A stretch of DNA of 64,000 nt from Albimonas sp963977235 (GTDB lineage: Bacteria > Pseudomonadota > Alphaproteobacteria > Rhodobacterales > Rhodobacteraceae). Shown piece after piece: positions 34,263 through 43,935 of this stretch. The DNA lies in assembly GCF_963977235.1 (NCBI RefSeq), contig NZ_CAXBOD010000002.1, forward strand, positions 62,001-126,000, written 5' to 3'. Every line of letters begins with the position of its first letter. Positions within the stretch are counted from its first letter, which is position 1. Below the pieces are notes generated by a model that worked only from the letters and a program-made list of their open reading frames with translations, was not told the DNA's origin and searched no databases. The translations under genes were made by a program, and so were the position numbers.

Positions 34263-35348
34263 ATGGACCGTCGTCTGTTCCTGAAGGGCGCCGCGCTGGG
34301 CGGCGTCGCCGTCCCGGCGCTTGCCGCCCCCGCCCTCGCCCAGTCGCGCAAGGAGATGATCATCGTCTCCACCTGGCCGCGCGACTTCCCCGGCGTGGGC
34401 ATGTCGGCCCAGCGCGTGGCCGAGAACATCACCCGGATCTCCGGCGGCAAGATCCAGACCCAGTATTTCGCGGCCGGGGAGCGCGTGGGCGCCTTCGACA
34501 GCTTCGACGAGGTCGCCTCGGGCAACGCCCAGGCCTACTCGGCGGCCGAGTACTACTGGGCCGGCAAGCATCCCGGCTTCTCCTACTTCTCCTCCGTGCC
34601 CTTCGGCATGACCAACCCCGAGTGGGCGGCCTGGCTGAAGTTCCGCGGCGGTCAGGAGCTGTGGGACGAGCTGTCGGGCGGCTTCGGGATCAAGGCGCTG
34701 CCCGCCGGCTCGACCGGCGCCCAGGCCGGCGGCTGGTTCAACAAGGAGATCGAGTCGGTCGACGACCTGCGCGGGCTGAAGATGCGCATTCCGGGCCTCG
34801 GCGGCTCGGTGATGACCAAGCTCGGCGTCTCGGTGGTCTCGCTGCCGGGCGGCCAGATCTACGAGAACCTGGTCTCGGGCGCCATCGACGCCACCGAGTG
34901 GGTCGGCCCCTACAACGACTACTTCATGAAGTTCTTCGACGCGGCGAAGTACTACTACACCGGCGGCATGCACGAGCCGGGCGGCGGCATGTGCATGGGC
35001 TTCAACGCCCAGTGGTGGGCCGACCTCTCCGAGGAGGAGAAGGCCATCGTCACCGCGGCCACCGAGCAGGAGTTCGCCAACTCCTACAACGAGGCGACGG
35101 CGCTGAACGGCGAGTATCTCTCGCGCATGGTCAACGACAACGGCGTGGAGCTGCGCAGCTTCTCGGACGACGCCTGGGAGGGCTTCGGGGAAGCGGCCGA
35201 GGAGGTCTTCGAGGAGACCGCCGACCACTCGGACCTGGCCGCGCGGATCAACTCCGGCTTCCAGGAGAACCTTCGCAGCCTCGCCGGCTACATGAAGGAC
35301 TTCGAGCTGAACTTCGTGAACCAGCGCAACCGCGTGCTGGGTCTCTGA
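34263..35348 (+). CDS. TRAP transporter substrate-binding protein 2 (TakP-like)
   Basis: 361 aa, the same length as its upstream paralogue and clearly a tandem duplicate. It has a Tat signal (MDRRLFLKGAALGG), identical opening KEMIIVSTWPRDFPG, GLKMRIPGLGGSVM, ATEWVGPYNDYFMK and C-terminal FVNQRNRVLGL. Differences concentrate around TRISGGKIQ, the ALPAGSTG loop and GMCMGFNAQWW, near the ligand pocket, so specificity may differ. CAGGAG precedes the ATG. It is followed by an attenuator hairpin and then dctQ and dctM. Confidence 0.93.
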   Translation: MDRRLFLKGAALGGVAVPALAAPALAQSRKEMIIVSTWPRDFPGVGMSAQRVAENITRISGGKIQTQYFAAGERVGAFDSFDEVASGNAQAYSAAEYYWAGKHPGFSYFSSVPFGMTNPEWAAWLKFRGGQELWDELSGGFGIKALPAGSTGAQAGGWFNKEIESVDDLRGLKMRIPGLGGSVMTKLGVSVVSLPGGQIYENLVSGAIDATEWVGPYNDYFMKFFDAAKYYYTGGMHEPGGGMCMGFNAQWWADLSEEEKAIVTAATEQEFANSYNEATALNGEYLSRMVNDNGVELRSFSDDAWEGFGEAAEEVFEETADHSDLAARINSGFQENLRSLAGYMKDFELNFVNQRNRVLGL

Positions 35349-35409
35349 CCGATCTGCATCGCCGCGCGGTCGTCTTGACCGCCGGCAAGCGCATGCGCTT
35401 GACTTCGCA

Positions 35410-35445
35410 CGCGGACGGGGGTTTTCCCCCGTCCGCGATTTTCAT
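35410..35445 (+). terminator. Terminator or attenuator between receptor and permease genes
   Basis: A perfect 12-bp stem CGCGGACGGGGG/CCCCCGTCCGCG with a TTTT loop (35410-35437) is followed by ATTTTCATT. It lies 62 bp after the second receptor gene and 16 bp before dctQ. Partial termination would yield much more receptor than permease, the usual need of TRAP systems. Confidence 0.8.
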
Positions 35446-35460
35446 TCCAGGGAGGCGCGG

Positions 35461-36471
35461 ATGATCGCGGCCGACGATCCCACCCGGCGCATCGGGCGCG
35501 CGGGCGGCAACGATGGCGTGGACCGGCTGTTCCGGTGTCTCGCCTGGGCGAACCTTGCGGTGCTCGCCACCTTCGTGATCCAGGTCTGGCTGGTCCAGAT
35601 CGTGGGCATCCCCGGACCGGGCGAGGCGCTGGCCGGCGGCGGCGACCTGCGCGGCTGGCTGCTGGTGCTGATGTATCCGCTCGCCGCCCTGGTCGGCTGC
35701 GGTCTGGTCCTGCGCACCCCGGTCATCGGCCTGCGCGAGGACGCCGACCGGATCACCGCCTTCAACTTCTGGCTGATCCGCGGCGCCTTCTTCGCGGTGC
35801 TCTACGTCGGGCTGGTCGACGCCGCGATCTCGTTCTTCCGGGTCGAGGGGATGCTCGGCGAGCTTGTCGGCGCCGCGCTCGAGACCGAGCTGGGCCGCCC
35901 GCAGTTCCGCGGCGTCCACGTGCACCTGCCGCTGATCGCGCTGGGCTTTCTCACCGCCTTCTTCACCCGCACGCTGGGCTTCACCTGGCTCGCGCTGATG
36001 ATCGTGGTGTCCGAGCTGCTGATCGTGATCACCCGCTTCATCTTCTCCTACGAGCAGTCGTTCATGGGCGACCTGGTGCGGTTCTGGTACGCGGCGCTGT
36101 TCCTGTTCGCCTCGGCCTACACGCTGCTCGAGGAAGGTCACGTGCGGGTGGACGTGTTCTACGCGACCTTCGGGATCAAGCTGCGCGGGCTGGTGAACGC
36201 GGTGGGCGCGATCGCGCTCGGGACCACGCTGTGCTGGACGATCCTGGTGCTGGGCATGGGCTCGCGCACCTCGATCATCATGGCGCCGCTGCTGAACTTC
36301 GAGGTCACGCAGACCAACTTCGGCATGTACGTCAAATACCTGATGGCAGGGTTCCTGGGCATCTTCGCGATCTCGATGATGATCCAGTTCACCGCGATGA
36401 TGCTGGACGCCGTCGCCGACCGGCGCGGCGATCCGGGCCACAAGGAACACGAAGGCGCGGCCATCTCCTGA
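35461..36471 (+). CDS. TRAP transporter small permease (DctQ), enlarged
   Basis: 336 aa, about twice the size of a minimal DctQ. The classical four-helix DctQ core is in the C-terminal half (from about residue 180: SYEQSFMGDLVRFWYAALFLFASAYTLLEEGHVRVDVFY, read as two segments, then TILVLGMGSRTSI). The N-terminal half adds further membrane helices (ANLAVLATFVIQVWLVQIVG, WLLVLMYPLAALVGCGLVL). Such long DctQ proteins accompany large DctM partners. GGGAGG precedes the ATG; dctM follows after 25 bp. Confidence 0.85.
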   Translation: MIAADDPTRRIGRAGGNDGVDRLFRCLAWANLAVLATFVIQVWLVQIVGIPGPGEALAGGGDLRGWLLVLMYPLAALVGCGLVLRTPVIGLREDADRITAFNFWLIRGAFFAVLYVGLVDAAISFFRVEGMLGELVGAALETELGRPQFRGVHVHLPLIALGFLTAFFTRTLGFTWLALMIVVSELLIVITRFIFSYEQSFMGDLVRFWYAALFLFASAYTLLEEGHVRVDVFYATFGIKLRGLVNAVGAIALGTTLCWTILVLGMGSRTSIIMAPLLNFEVTQTNFGMYVKYLMAGFLGIFAISMMIQFTAMMLDAVADRRGDPGHKEHEGAAIS

Positions 36472-36496
36472 GGCGCGACGAGGGACCAACGAGACC

Positions 36497-39148
36497 ATGG
36501 AAATCTTCTTCATCTGCGTTCTGGTCGCGCTGATGGCCGTCGCGCTGGGCTCCGGCTTTCCGGTCGCCTTCGCGCTGCCCGGCTCCGCGATCCTGACCAT
36601 CGCGCTGGCCGCGCTGACGGGCTATCTGCTCGACGGCTCGCCCGACGCCTATTTCGAGGTCGGAGGCCCGTCCCAGTGGCTCTCGGCGGGGGTCACCAAC
36701 CTCCGAGGGGTCTACTGGGAGGTCGAACGCGACACGCTGATCGCGATTCCGCTGTTCATCTTCATGGGCATCATGCTCCAGCGCTCCAAGATCGCCGAGG
36801 ATCTGTTGGTCGCCATGGCCCAGCTGTTCGGGCCGGTCCCGGGCGGCCTGGGGATCTCGGTCGTGTTCGTGGGCGCGCTGCTGGCGGCCACCACCGGCAT
36901 CGTGGGCGCCACCGTGGTCGCCATGGGCCTGATCTCGCTGCCCGCGATGATGCGCAACGGCTATTCCAAGCCGCTGGCCACCGGCACCATCGCGGCCTCG
37001 GGCACGCTGGGGCAGATCATCCCGCCCTCGATCGTGCTGATCATCCTGGCCGACCAGCTGGCCTCGGCCACCGACCAGGCCTCCAACGCCCGCAAGGCGC
37101 TGCACAAGGCCGCCACAGGCGAGATCTCGATGCCTTCCGAGCTCGACGTCTCGGGCACTTCGGCGGGCGAGATGTTTCTCGGCGCCTTCGTGCCGGGCAT
37201 GCTGCTGGTGGGCCTCTACATGGCCTTCATCCTGGTCTTCGCGCTGCTCAAGCCCAAGCTCGCTCCGGCGGTGTCCTACGAGGGCGAGCGGAACCTGAAG
37301 TTCTGGGGCAAGATGCTCCTGATCCTGGTGCCGCCGCTGGCGCTGATCTTCCTGGTGCTGGGCTCGATCATCGCGGGCGTGGCGACCGTCAACCAGGCCG
37401 GCGCCATCGGCGCGGCCGGCGCGCTGATCATGGCCTCCTACCGCCTCAAGGAGGATGAGCCGGGCGCCTACTGGCCCGCGCTGATCGCCATCGGCTCGCT
37501 GATCGCGCTCTATGTCATCGGCACGATCTGGCCGCTGAACATCAAGGCCATCGGGCCCGACGACGACCAGACCGGCCTCTATCTCGCGCTGTTCGCCGCG
37601 GCCGCGCTGCTCGCCTCGCTGGCCTGGGCCGGCATCCGGGTGATGAACATCGAGAACACGCTCAAGGGCGTGATGACCGAGACGGCCAAGACCACCTCGC
37701 TGGTGTTCATCATCCTGATGGGCGCCGCGGTGCTGACGGCCGCGTTCCGGGCCTTCGGCGGCGAGGAGCTGGTGCGCCACTTCCTGCAGGGCCTGCCCGG
37801 CGGGTTCTGGTCGCAGTTCGTCATCGTCATGGCGGTGATCTTCATCCTCGGCTTCTTCCTCGACTTCATCGAGATCGCGGTCGTCGTGGTGCCGATCGTG
37901 GCCCCGATCCTGCTCGCCGACCCCACCGCCAACATCACCGCGGTGTGGCTGGGGGTGATGATCGGTCTGAACATCCAGACCTCGTTCCTGACGCCGCCCT
38001 TCGGCTTCGCGCTGTTCTACCTGCGCGGCGTGGCGCCGAGCTCGGTGAAGACGACCGAGATCTACAAGGGGGTGATCGCCTTCATCGCCCTGCAGCTCTC
38101 GGCGCTGGCCATCGTGGGGCTGTATCCGCCGCTGGTGAACTACCTGCCGCTGCGGGTGAACCTGACGGCAGAGACCGCGCCCCCGCCCCGCAACCCGCGC
38201 CTGCAGGCCTGCCTCGAGGACTACACCTCCGAGCTGGTGCGCACCGAGGGCGACGCGATCCGGCGGGTGATCTCCGACGGTCGCGCGCTGGAGATGAGCT
38301 ACCTGCCCGAGGACTACGCCGACGACCTGCGCGAGGGGTTCGACAACGCCGAGACGGCGCTCGCGACCCTTCCCCAGGCCGACGAGGCCGGCCAGGCCGT
38401 CGCGCGCGCGGCGGTGGAGTATCGTCCGCTCCACGACGAGGTCCGCCGGCTCGAGCGGGACATCCTGCGCGAGGAGGTCGAGATCGAGGCGCTGGAGCGG
38501 ATGCTGCGCCTCAACCCCGGCAGCGAGGCCGAGCAGGCCGAGGCCCGGGCCGAGCTCGCCGAGCATCAGGCCCGGATCGAGACCCTCAAGGCCCAGATCC
38601 CCGATCGCTGGGAGGCCGCCTACGAGACCTTCGCCGCCCTCAACAAGACCGAGCAGGACCTGCGGCGCGACTACCGCCGGGCCGGCGAGGGCGCGGCCGA
38701 GGCGGCGATCGAGCTCGAGGCGGTGCTGGCCGCGACCGAGGCCCTGCGCGAGATCCGCCCCGAGCTCGAGGCCTTCCGCGCCCGCATCGGCCAGGAGCCG
38801 GCCGCCGATCTGGTGGACCCGGTCAGCGACCTGCGCAGCCGCGTGGGCGAGATCGAGGGCGCCTCGGACGTGCGCTCGGGCGTCAACGACGCCCGCGGGG
38901 CGTTGCGCGGCGACAATCCCGACGAGGCCGAGGCCCTGGCGGGGATGGATGCGGCGTTGGCCGCCCTCGACGCCGAGCTCGCCTGGCGCGACCGCGCCCG
39001 CGAGGAGCTGGCGCCGGGCCTGCAGGCCTATGTCGACGGGATCACGCGCTCGGTCGGCGCGCGCGCGCTGCAGCGGATGCCCTCCGAGATGGCCCTGTCG
39101 ATCGCGGCCTGCGAGGCCAACCACCGCGACCTGTCGCTGAACTTCTGA
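36497..39148 (+). CDS. TRAP transporter large permease (DctM) with C-terminal coiled-coil extension
   Basis: 883 aa. Residues 1-555 are the sodium-coupled permease: GSGFPVAFALPGSAIL, IPLFIFMGIMLQRSKIAEDL, ATTGIVGATVVAMGLISLPAMM, ASGTLGQIIPPSIVLIIL and NIQTSFLTPPFGFALFYLRGVAP, with extra helices around 330-380. From about 560 to the end the protein is soluble, highly charged and heptad-patterned (RRLERDILREEVEIEALERML, AEHQARIETLKAQI, ELEAVLAATEALREIRPELEAF). Ordinary DctM proteins stop near the last membrane helix. The extension continues the same frame with the same codon use, so it is not a readthrough artefact. A terminator follows. Confidence 0.88.
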   Translation: MEIFFICVLVALMAVALGSGFPVAFALPGSAILTIALAALTGYLLDGSPDAYFEVGGPSQWLSAGVTNLRGVYWEVERDTLIAIPLFIFMGIMLQRSKIAEDLLVAMAQLFGPVPGGLGISVVFVGALLAATTGIVGATVVAMGLISLPAMMRNGYSKPLATGTIAASGTLGQIIPPSIVLIILADQLASATDQASNARKALHKAATGEISMPSELDVSGTSAGEMFLGAFVPGMLLVGLYMAFILVFALLKPKLAPAVSYEGERNLKFWGKMLLILVPPLALIFLVLGSIIAGVATVNQAGAIGAAGALIMASYRLKEDEPGAYWPALIAIGSLIALYVIGTIWPLNIKAIGPDDDQTGLYLALFAAAALLASLAWAGIRVMNIENTLKGVMTETAKTTSLVFIILMGAAVLTAAFRAFGGEELVRHFLQGLPGGFWSQFVIVMAVIFILGFFLDFIEIAVVVVPIVAPILLADPTANITAVWLGVMIGLNIQTSFLTPPFGFALFYLRGVAPSSVKTTEIYKGVIAFIALQLSALAIVGLYPPLVNYLPLRVNLTAETAPPPRNPRLQACLEDYTSELVRTEGDAIRRVISDGRALEMSYLPEDYADDLREGFDNAETALATLPQADEAGQAVARAAVEYRPLHDEVRRLERDILREEVEIEALERMLRLNPGSEAEQAEARAELAEHQARIETLKAQIPDRWEAAYETFAALNKTEQDLRRDYRRAGEGAAEAAIELEAVLAATEALREIRPELEAFRARIGQEPAADLVDPVSDLRSRVGEIEGASDVRSGVNDARGALRGDNPDEAEALAGMDAALAALDAELAWRDRAREELAPGLQAYVDGITRSVGARALQRMPSEMALSIAACEANHRDLSLNF

Positions 39149-39173
39149 TCCCAGCCGTCAGCGCGGATCACGC

Positions 39174-39200
39174 CGGGCCGCCCCCTCAGGGGGCGGCCCG
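39174..39200 (+). terminator. Hairpin after dctM
   Basis: CGGGCCGCCCCCT and AGGGGGCGGCCCG form a perfect inverted repeat 25 bp after the dctM stop, followed by a pyrimidine-rich stretch with only short T runs. It is probably the end of the TRAP transcript. Confidence 0.6.
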
Positions 39201-39413
39201 TTCGCCTTTCGGCGCCCCGCAGCGCCCCCGCGTTCCCTCCGCGAGCCGCGGGCATCCTTGCGCTTTGGGGGGCAGCCCGTCCTGTCGGCGGCCCCACGCT
39301 TCCTCGCGCCTGCCGTCCGTCGCACGGGCGCCCCGGGCCTGACCCGGGGCCTCCTGCGCAACGCCCGCCCACGCGCCGCCCGCTGCGCCGGCGCTCGGCC
39401 CCCGCCAACGCAA

Positions 39414-39438
39414 AAGGCCCGGCGAACCGCCGGGCCTT
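39414..39438 (-). terminator. Intrinsic terminator of opgGH
   Basis: AAGGCCCGGCG and CGCCGGGCCTT form an 11-bp stem with a 3-nt loop. On the minus strand TTTTGCG follows, and the structure sits 39 bp beyond the opgH stop. Confidence 0.8.
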
Positions 39439-39476
39439 CCGATCTTTTCAACCGCGGGCGCCTGGGCCCGCCGCGC

Positions 39477-41702
39477 CTACTCCGCGGCCTTGGCGGCGGG
39501 GTCGGGCGCGTCGCCGCAGGCCCGCCAGGCCTCCAGCAGGTCGCGGCGACCGGCGAGCGCCGTGCGCTCTTCCTTCGACATCCAGCGCAGCGCCTCTGCG
39601 GGCGAGCTCGCCGCCTGGATCTTCGCCGCCGCCGTCACCCGCGCAAGCTGGCGGGACTCGGTGTCGGCCTCGGCCTCGAGCTCGGCGTCCACGCCGGCGG
39701 CGTGCTCGTCGAAGCGGTCGGGCCGCGCCAGCAGCGCGGTCAGGCTGTCGGCGACGCCGTCGCGGATCCGCGTCTCGGCAGCCTGCGCCGTCACCGCGGC
39801 GGGGAACGCGCGCAGGTCGCCGGCCGTGTCCAGCAGCCGCATCCGGCGCAGCGCCGCGCCCACCTTCGGGTCCCCGCTGATCCGCGAGATCAGCGGCGAC
39901 AGCGCCAGCCCCACCAGGACCGGAGACAGCCAGATCAGCACCTCGGGCTGGGTCAGCCACAGCGCGATCGCCAGCAGCACGCCGATCGAGACATGCCCCC
40001 AGTGCGCCGCGATCGCCATCCGCCAGGGCAGGGCCGCGCCCTCACGCTCCTGCGGGACCCAGCCCGCGTCGCGGCCCATCAGGATGTCGAAGACGTGCCG
40101 GCTCTGCATCATCATCATCGCCGGGGCGACCAGCGCCGAAAGCAGGATCTCGGCGCTCGCCCCCCACAGGATGCGAAGCGCCCCGCCCATCGAGCGGCGG
40201 CGCTCGCCGACCAGGATGGCGTTGAGGATGCCGATGATCTTGGGCGTCATCAGCAGACCCATCGAGACCAGGAACAGCGTCAGCATCCGCTCGGAGTCAA
40301 ACCGCGGCCAGGTCGGGAACAGCTGGAAGCCCGAGGGGAAGTACTCCGGCCGGAACCAGATCGCCTGGGCGGTCAGCGCGAGGCCCACGCAGATCATGAT
40401 CAGCCAGATCGGCGACATCAGGTAGCTGCCGATGCCGATGGCGAAATGCACCCGGTTGGGCCAGCGCAGGCCGCGCGCGCCGATGATCTTGGCGTGCTGC
40501 AGGTTGCCCTGCGCCCAGCGCCGGTCCCGCACGGACGCGGCCAGCAGCGAGGGCGGCGAGCCCTCCCAGCTGCCGCCCAGGTCGGGATCCATGCGCACCT
40601 CCCAGCCGGCGCGGCGCAGCAGGGCGGCCTCGACGAAATCGTGGGAAAGGACATGGCCGCCGAAGGGCTTGCGCCCCGACAGCTCGGGCAGGCCGGCCGA
40701 GGCCGCGAAAGCCCGGGTGCGGATCACCGCGTTATGGCCCCAGAAGTTGCCGTCGGTGCCCTGCCAGGCCGCGACGCCGCGGGCGACGACCGGGCCGTAG
40801 AGCGCGCCGGCGAACTGCTGGAGCCGCGCGAACGGCGTCGAGCCGAAGGCCAGCGCCGGGTTCGACTGCAACAGGCCCAGGCGCGGGCGCGCCTCCATCC
40901 GGCGAACCATCTCGGCGATGGTCGCGCCCTCCATCAGGCTGTCGGCGTCCAGCGCCAGAAAGAAATCGTAGCGCCCGCCCCATTTCTCGACGAAGTCCTG
41001 CACGTTGCCGGACTTGCGCGCGGTGTTGAACGGGCGGCGCCGGTACCAGACCGGCATCACGCCCTCAAGCTCGCGGCGCAGCGCCTCGACGGCGGTGGTC
41101 TCCTCCACCCACACGTCGGGGTCGCGGCTGTCGGAGATCACGAAGATCTCGAAGTGGCGCGCGTGGCCCAGCGCCTCGAGCCCGCGCGCCATCGCGGTCA
41201 GCGCGGCGCAGGAGGCGGCGGCGTCCTCGTTGTAGACCGGCATCACGATCGCGGTGCGCGAGCGCAGCGGCGCCGAGGCGTCGGTCCTGGGCGCCCGCGG
41301 CGCGAAGATCAGCCCGGCCAGCGCCGCGCAGGCCGACAGCGCGATCCACCCGAAGGTGACCACGAACAGGGCCCGCAGCGCGATCTGAAGCCCGTTGACC
41401 GCGTCGGGATCGAAGGCGCGCAGCATCTGGTCGGCGCCCAGGATGGTCAGCGCCAGCGCGCCGCCGAAGGTCAGGATCCGCGCGCCGACGGTCCGCCAGG
41501 ACTGCGGGCGGAACTTCGCGGGCGGCGAGCGGCGCAGGTTCTGCGCCGGCATCTCGAGGGGCGCGCGCGGCGGCGTGGGGCCCATGGCGCGCGCCTTCAA
41601 AGAGGCGAGGCTGCGAGGCTCTGAGGATTGCGCCTCGATGCCGGCCGGGGGCGTCGCGGCCCGGCCGTGGGGCGCGCCCGGAAAGGGCGAGGGAGCGGTC
41701 AT
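39477..41702 (-). CDS. opgH: Osmoregulated periplasmic glucan glucosyltransferase
   Basis: Membrane-bound GT2 enzyme polymerising UDP-glucose into periplasmic glucan and moving it across the inner membrane. 741 aa. Two N-terminal helices (about 80-135) are followed by the catalytic domain: TAIVMPVYNED, ISDSRDPDVWVEE, FFLALDADSLM with the DxD aspartates, HDFVEAALLRRAGWEV and the QGNLQH loop with RRWAQGN. Further helices run from about 430 to 610 (YLMSPIWLIMICVGLAL, LLSALVAPAMMMM). The ATG overlaps the opgG stop by 4 bp, so translation is coupled. Confidence 0.95.
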   Translation of the reverse strand: MTAPSPFPGAPHGRAATPPAGIEAQSSEPRSLASLKARAMGPTPPRAPLEMPAQNLRRSPPAKFRPQSWRTVGARILTFGGALALTILGADQMLRAFDPDAVNGLQIALRALFVVTFGWIALSACAALAGLIFAPRAPRTDASAPLRSRTAIVMPVYNEDAAASCAALTAMARGLEALGHARHFEIFVISDSRDPDVWVEETTAVEALRRELEGVMPVWYRRRPFNTARKSGNVQDFVEKWGGRYDFFLALDADSLMEGATIAEMVRRMEARPRLGLLQSNPALAFGSTPFARLQQFAGALYGPVVARGVAAWQGTDGNFWGHNAVIRTRAFAASAGLPELSGRKPFGGHVLSHDFVEAALLRRAGWEVRMDPDLGGSWEGSPPSLLAASVRDRRWAQGNLQHAKIIGARGLRWPNRVHFAIGIGSYLMSPIWLIMICVGLALTAQAIWFRPEYFPSGFQLFPTWPRFDSERMLTLFLVSMGLLMTPKIIGILNAILVGERRRSMGGALRILWGASAEILLSALVAPAMMMMQSRHVFDILMGRDAGWVPQEREGAALPWRMAIAAHWGHVSIGVLLAIALWLTQPEVLIWLSPVLVGLALSPLISRISGDPKVGAALRRMRLLDTAGDLRAFPAAVTAQAAETRIRDGVADSLTALLARPDRFDEHAAGVDAELEAEADTESRQLARVTAAAKIQAASSPAEALRWMSKEERTALAGRRDLLEAWRACGDAPDPAAKAAE

Positions 41703-43297
41703 GACGGGGTCCACCGGTAAAGCCAGGTCTCGGAAACGGGATCGCTGCTCGTGGCGTCGAAAAGCTGCAGCCGGAACTCGGCGCCCGGGCCCGTGGGGGG
41801 GACGAAGCGCATCACCACGCGGGCGCGGCTGCCGCCCGGGATGCCGTAGAAGTGCACGTTCTCCATCGTCGCGCCCGAGACCTCGACCCGCGGTTCGAGC
41901 CCGGTCATGCCGCGGTCGCCCAGCTCGAAGTCCACCGCCAGCAGGCGGCTGTTCTCGGCGTGGATCGAGCGCCCGCCCCGGGTCGAGACCACGCGCGCGG
42001 TCGGCGCGTCGTCGGGCGGCAGCCCGCACCAGTACAGGCGATAGTCGAAGCCGTAGGTCTTGCCGGCCTCCATCGTCGCGGCCGGGCGCCAGAAACTGAC
42101 GATGTTGTCGTTGAACTCCGACTGGGTCGGGATCTCGACCAGCATCGAGCCGCCCTTGCCCCAGCCCTGCGCCGGCGCGACCCAGGCCGAGGGGCGCTTT
42201 TCGTAGCGCGCTTCGGCGTCGGAATAGGAGGCGAAGTCGCGCTGGCGCTGCACCAGGCCGAAGCCCTTGGGATTCTCGTCCTGAAAGAACGACATCTGCA
42301 GCGTGGCGGGGTTCTGCACCGGGCGCCACAGACGCTCGCCGGCGCCGGTCATCATCTGCAGGCCCGAGCTGTCGTGCACCGCGTCGCGATAGTCGTCGAC
42401 GCGCCCGCGCTCCTTGGCTCCGAAGTAGTACATCGAGGTCAGGGGGGCGACGCCGATCTCCTGGATGTCCTCGCGCGGGATCAGGACCGAGCGGATGTCC
42501 ATCGTGGTCTCGGCGCCCGGGCGGACCAGGAATTCGTAGGCGCCCGCGACCGAGGGGCTGTCGAGCAGCGCGTGGACCAGGATCTCGGCCGCGGCCTCGT
42601 CGGGGCGGTGGACCCAGAACTGAGTGAACACGGGGAACTCCTCGCCCCCCGGCGCGCCGGTCTTGATCGCCAGCGCGCGCGCCGAGAGCCCGAAGATCTG
42701 GTTGCGCGCGACGCCGCGGAAGTAGCTCGCGCCCTGGAAGACGGCGACCTCGTCCATCGCCTCGGGGCGGTTGAGCGGAAAGCGGATCCTGAAGCCGGTC
42801 CAGCTCAGCCCGTCGCCCGCGCCCTCGGGCGCGCGGCCCTCGGGCAGGTCGAAGCGCTCGGGGTCGAAGTGCAGGGCCTGGGCGTCGAAGGGCAGCGGCC
42901 GGGGCGCGCCGTTCTCGATCACCGAGACGTTGACCCGGTCGGTGTAGATCGAGCCCGGCGGCATCAGGTCGAGCTCGAAGCCGCGGTTCTCCCCGCGCCA
43001 GATCCGCGCCTCGGGCCGGTAGCGGATCGAGCGGTACTTGTCGTAGCCGAGATCGGCGAACGGCCCGCCGGGGGTCTGCCTGCTGGACGAATAGCTCTTG
43101 GCCGCCAGCGCGCGCGCCTGGTCGATCACGTCCTCGAAGTCGAAGACGCTCGGCTCGGCCTCCTGGGCCTGGGCGGCGCCCGCGGGCGTGGTCGAGCCCG
43201 CCGGGGCGGCGGCCATCAGCGTCGCTGCGCCGGCCCCCGCGATGAAGCGGCGTCGGTCGAGCGACCAGGTGGCGGCGTGAAACACGTCCCGATTCAT
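41699..43297 (-). CDS. opgG: Periplasmic glucan biosynthesis protein
   Basis: 532 aa, needed to shape and branch the glucan made by OpgH. A Tat signal (LDRRRFIAGAGAATLMAAAP) points to the periplasm. The mature domain starts FDFEDVIDQARALAAKSY and includes YDKYRSIRYRPEARIW, ARNQIFGLSARALAI, EFPVFTQFWVHRP, TSMYYFGAKERG and ENPKGFGLVQRQRDFASYSD, all typical of the family. The start MNRDVFHAATW has only a weak ribosome site. First gene of the opgGH operon. Confidence 0.94.
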   Translation of the reverse strand: MNRDVFHAATWSLDRRRFIAGAGAATLMAAAPAGSTTPAGAAQAQEAEPSVFDFEDVIDQARALAAKSYSSSRQTPGGPFADLGYDKYRSIRYRPEARIWRGENRGFELDLMPPGSIYTDRVNVSVIENGAPRPLPFDAQALHFDPERFDLPEGRAPEGAGDGLSWTGFRIRFPLNRPEAMDEVAVFQGASYFRGVARNQIFGLSARALAIKTGAPGGEEFPVFTQFWVHRPDEAAAEILVHALLDSPSVAGAYEFLVRPGAETTMDIRSVLIPREDIQEIGVAPLTSMYYFGAKERGRVDDYRDAVHDSSGLQMMTGAGERLWRPVQNPATLQMSFFQDENPKGFGLVQRQRDFASYSDAEARYEKRPSAWVAPAQGWGKGGSMLVEIPTQSEFNDNIVSFWRPAATMEAGKTYGFDYRLYWCGLPPDDAPTARVVSTRGGRSIHAENSRLLAVDFELGDRGMTGLEPRVEVSGATMENVHFYGIPGGSRARVVMRFVPPTGPGAEFRLQLFDATSSDPVSETWLYRWTPS

Positions 43298-43935
43298 GAG
43301 CTGGCGAAGTCCCCTCGAAGGTCGGAAAGGCCGGGACGGTCCCCGCCCGCCGCGTCCCGCGCCCGGCGCGCGCACGACGCGCCACGGCGTCCGGCGAGGT
43401 CGGGCGTCGGGAGGGCGGGCTCGGCGCTGGGGATTCGGCGGCGGCTGTTCATGGCGAGCAGCAAAGCCGTCCGAAACGGCCGCGTCGGGGCGCGTATCCG
43501 GCGAAATAATGGCTCTGGCCAACGGCCTGCCGCATTGCGGCGCCCGCAGCGGTCGTCATGGCGCAGTCTATCGCCTTCAGACGACGGCGAGAACGGCCCG
43601 ACGCGCGGGGGCGCGACGCGGGCGGTTCGCCTTGGGCGGCGCATCTGTCTGCACGTGGGGTTTCACGCGGGTGGACGCCAGCTCCGTCGCGATCCGCGTC
43701 GCGAATGTCCGGGCGCGGGGCCGCAGCGGAGCCTGCCCCGGCCTGCGGGGCCGGGCGCGGGCGCCGTCCGGGGCGTCCGCCGGCAGGCGTGGAGGCCGGA
43801 AGTTCTGGGGGAGGTTCCGGGGAAGGGGGGGCATTGCAGGCGACTCCTCACGCCCTGTCCCGGCCTGGCCGATTCGTCCCCCGAATCGGCCGCCGAGACG
43901 GTTTCCATACGCCATTCCGCAGCGCAGCGCGCGGC
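43298..43935. other. 638-bp gap between imuB and opgG
   Basis: It separates the imuB stop from the opgG start; both genes run leftward. All frames are arginine/alanine-rich and none matches a family. No dnaE2 remnant is visible. The 3' part of the region should include the opgG promoter; I see no terminator for imuB. Confidence 0.45.

Noticed and set aside
36389..39124. 911-codon minus-strand frame
   Set aside because: Antisense shadow of dctM, rich in H, D, Q and G as expected from the reverse of leucine and alanine codons.
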